From: Pseudomonadota bacterium
Lineage (GTDB): Bacteria > Pseudomonadota > Gammaproteobacteria > Burkholderiales > Ferrovaceae
DNA length: 14,312 bases
NCBI GenBank assembly: GCA_021828745.1
Contig: JAJZDE010000024.1
Location: forward strand, 1-14,312
Reading direction: 5' to 3'
Notes under the pieces: model-generated
Databases searched by the model: none
Seen by the model: only the letters and a program-made list of their open reading frames with translations
Told to the model about the DNA's origin: nothing
Shown here: positions 13,899 through 14,312 of the stretch, in pieces
Layout of the letters: each line of letters starts with the position of its first letter
How positions within the stretch are numbered: position 1 is the first letter of the stretch
Program-made: the position numbers and the translations under genes

Positions 13899-14312
13899 TT
13901 AGAATCCGGCGCTCAGATTGACACTGAACATCCGTCCCGGCAAAGTCCAGAACAAGGCGTTTCCTCCCTGGGTATTTCCGGCAAAAGCCACCATGTCGGT
14001 ACGGTTGAACAGATCATCCAGTTGGAACTCCAGTTTGGCGTCCTTGGCCCAGCCCAGGGAACCGAAGTTGTACCCGGTGGCCAGATTGACCGTGGTGTAA
14101 CTGCCAAAGTGCACATAGTTGCCGTTGATGTCCTGTCCGCCCCAGCGCGACCCGATCTCCTTGGCGATCAGGGAAGCATTGGTCTTGTTGTGTTCATACA
14201 ACATCCCCAGGGCTGCCGTGCTCTGAGGCGCGTTCTGAATAGGAACGGCACTGGTGTAACTGTTCAGGGAGTAATTGCCGTAGGCATTGAACCCGGAACC
14301 GAGGTTATAGGT
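13899..14312 (-). CDS. TonB-dependent outer-membrane receptor, C-terminal part
   Basis: The last 137 residues of a TonB-dependent receptor; the gene continues past the window edge. It shows alternating beta strands typical of the barrel end: YNLGSGFNAYGNYSLNSYTS, then TAALGMLYEHNK, SYTTVNLATGYNFG, AKLEFQLDDLFNRTDMVAF and the closing strand RMFSVNLSAGF. The protein ends in phenylalanine, the usual outer-membrane insertion signal, and LDDLFNRTD corresponds to the common LxNLFNxxY element near barrel ends. The substrate cannot be told from this part; the tonB operon downstream and the cytochrome suggest an iron compound. An internal ATG at 14204 is not the real start, because the reading frame with receptor-like sequence continues upstream to the window edge. 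Confidence 0.9.
   Translation of the reverse strand, partial: TYNLGSGFNAYGNYSLNSYTSAVPIQNAPQSTAALGMLYEHNKTNASLIAKEIGSRWGGQDINGNYVHFGSYTTVNLATGYNFGSLGWAKDAKLEFQLDDLFNRTDMVAFAGNTQGGNALFWTLPGRMFSVNLSAGF

Overview
The window is a chromosomal segment of a Gram-negative proteobacterium of moderately high GC content. A beta- or gammaproteobacterium, or a close relative such as an acidithiobacillus, fits best: ftsY-ftsE-ftsX-rpoH run in that order, ZapD is present (a beta/gamma family), and a TonB-ExbB-ExbD outer-membrane energising system is encoded. No rRNA, tRNA, CRISPR array, insertion sequence or phage gene was recognised. Genus cannot be fixed from the sequence alone.

Layout. (1) 33-2547, plus strand: ftsY (SRP receptor), ftsE and ftsX (divisome ABC complex), joined by ATGA stop/start overlaps. 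(2) 2544-2570: a perfect CIRCE operator (HrcA binding site) sits on the ftsX stop codon directly ahead of rpoH (sigma-32, 2600-3472). (3) 3486-7748, minus strand: an operon-like run transcribed as ypjD/ccsA-like, corB-like (DUF21-CBS-CorC), pilD-like, coaE, zapD, with overlaps between most of the genes. (4) 7797-9149, plus strand: ffh, divergent from ypjD. (5) 9167-10867, minus strand: a PAS-GGDEF-EAL protein with both catalytic sites intact, behind an AT-rich leader and a 23-bp perfect-stem bidirectional terminator (11037-11086). (6) 11110-14312, minus strand: the 3' end of a TonB-dependent receptor, an intrinsic terminator, then exbB-exbD-tonB-cytochrome b561-PepSY, reading as an energised outer-membrane uptake operon with an added electron-transfer module.

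Ffh and FtsY are the two GTPases of co-translational membrane targeting. FtsE, FtsX and ZapD act at the division septum. RpoH appears to be placed under HrcA control by the CIRCE element. The last block couples TonB-dependent uptake, probably of an iron chelate, to a b-type cytochrome and a small periplasmic PepSY protein.

The main oddities are: an FtsE that keeps Walker A but has lost the Q-loop glutamine, LSGGQ signature, catalytic glutamate, D-loop and H-loop histidine; a TonB whose transmembrane SxxxH motif reads AxxxE; a PilD with no zinc-type cysteines and no pilus genes beside it; and an exbB operon with almost no room for its own promoter below a strong terminator. I see no evidence for a wholly new multi-gene system. 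The redesigned FtsEX pair, the CIRCE-rpoH junction and the TonB/cytochrome operon are the parts most worth a second look.
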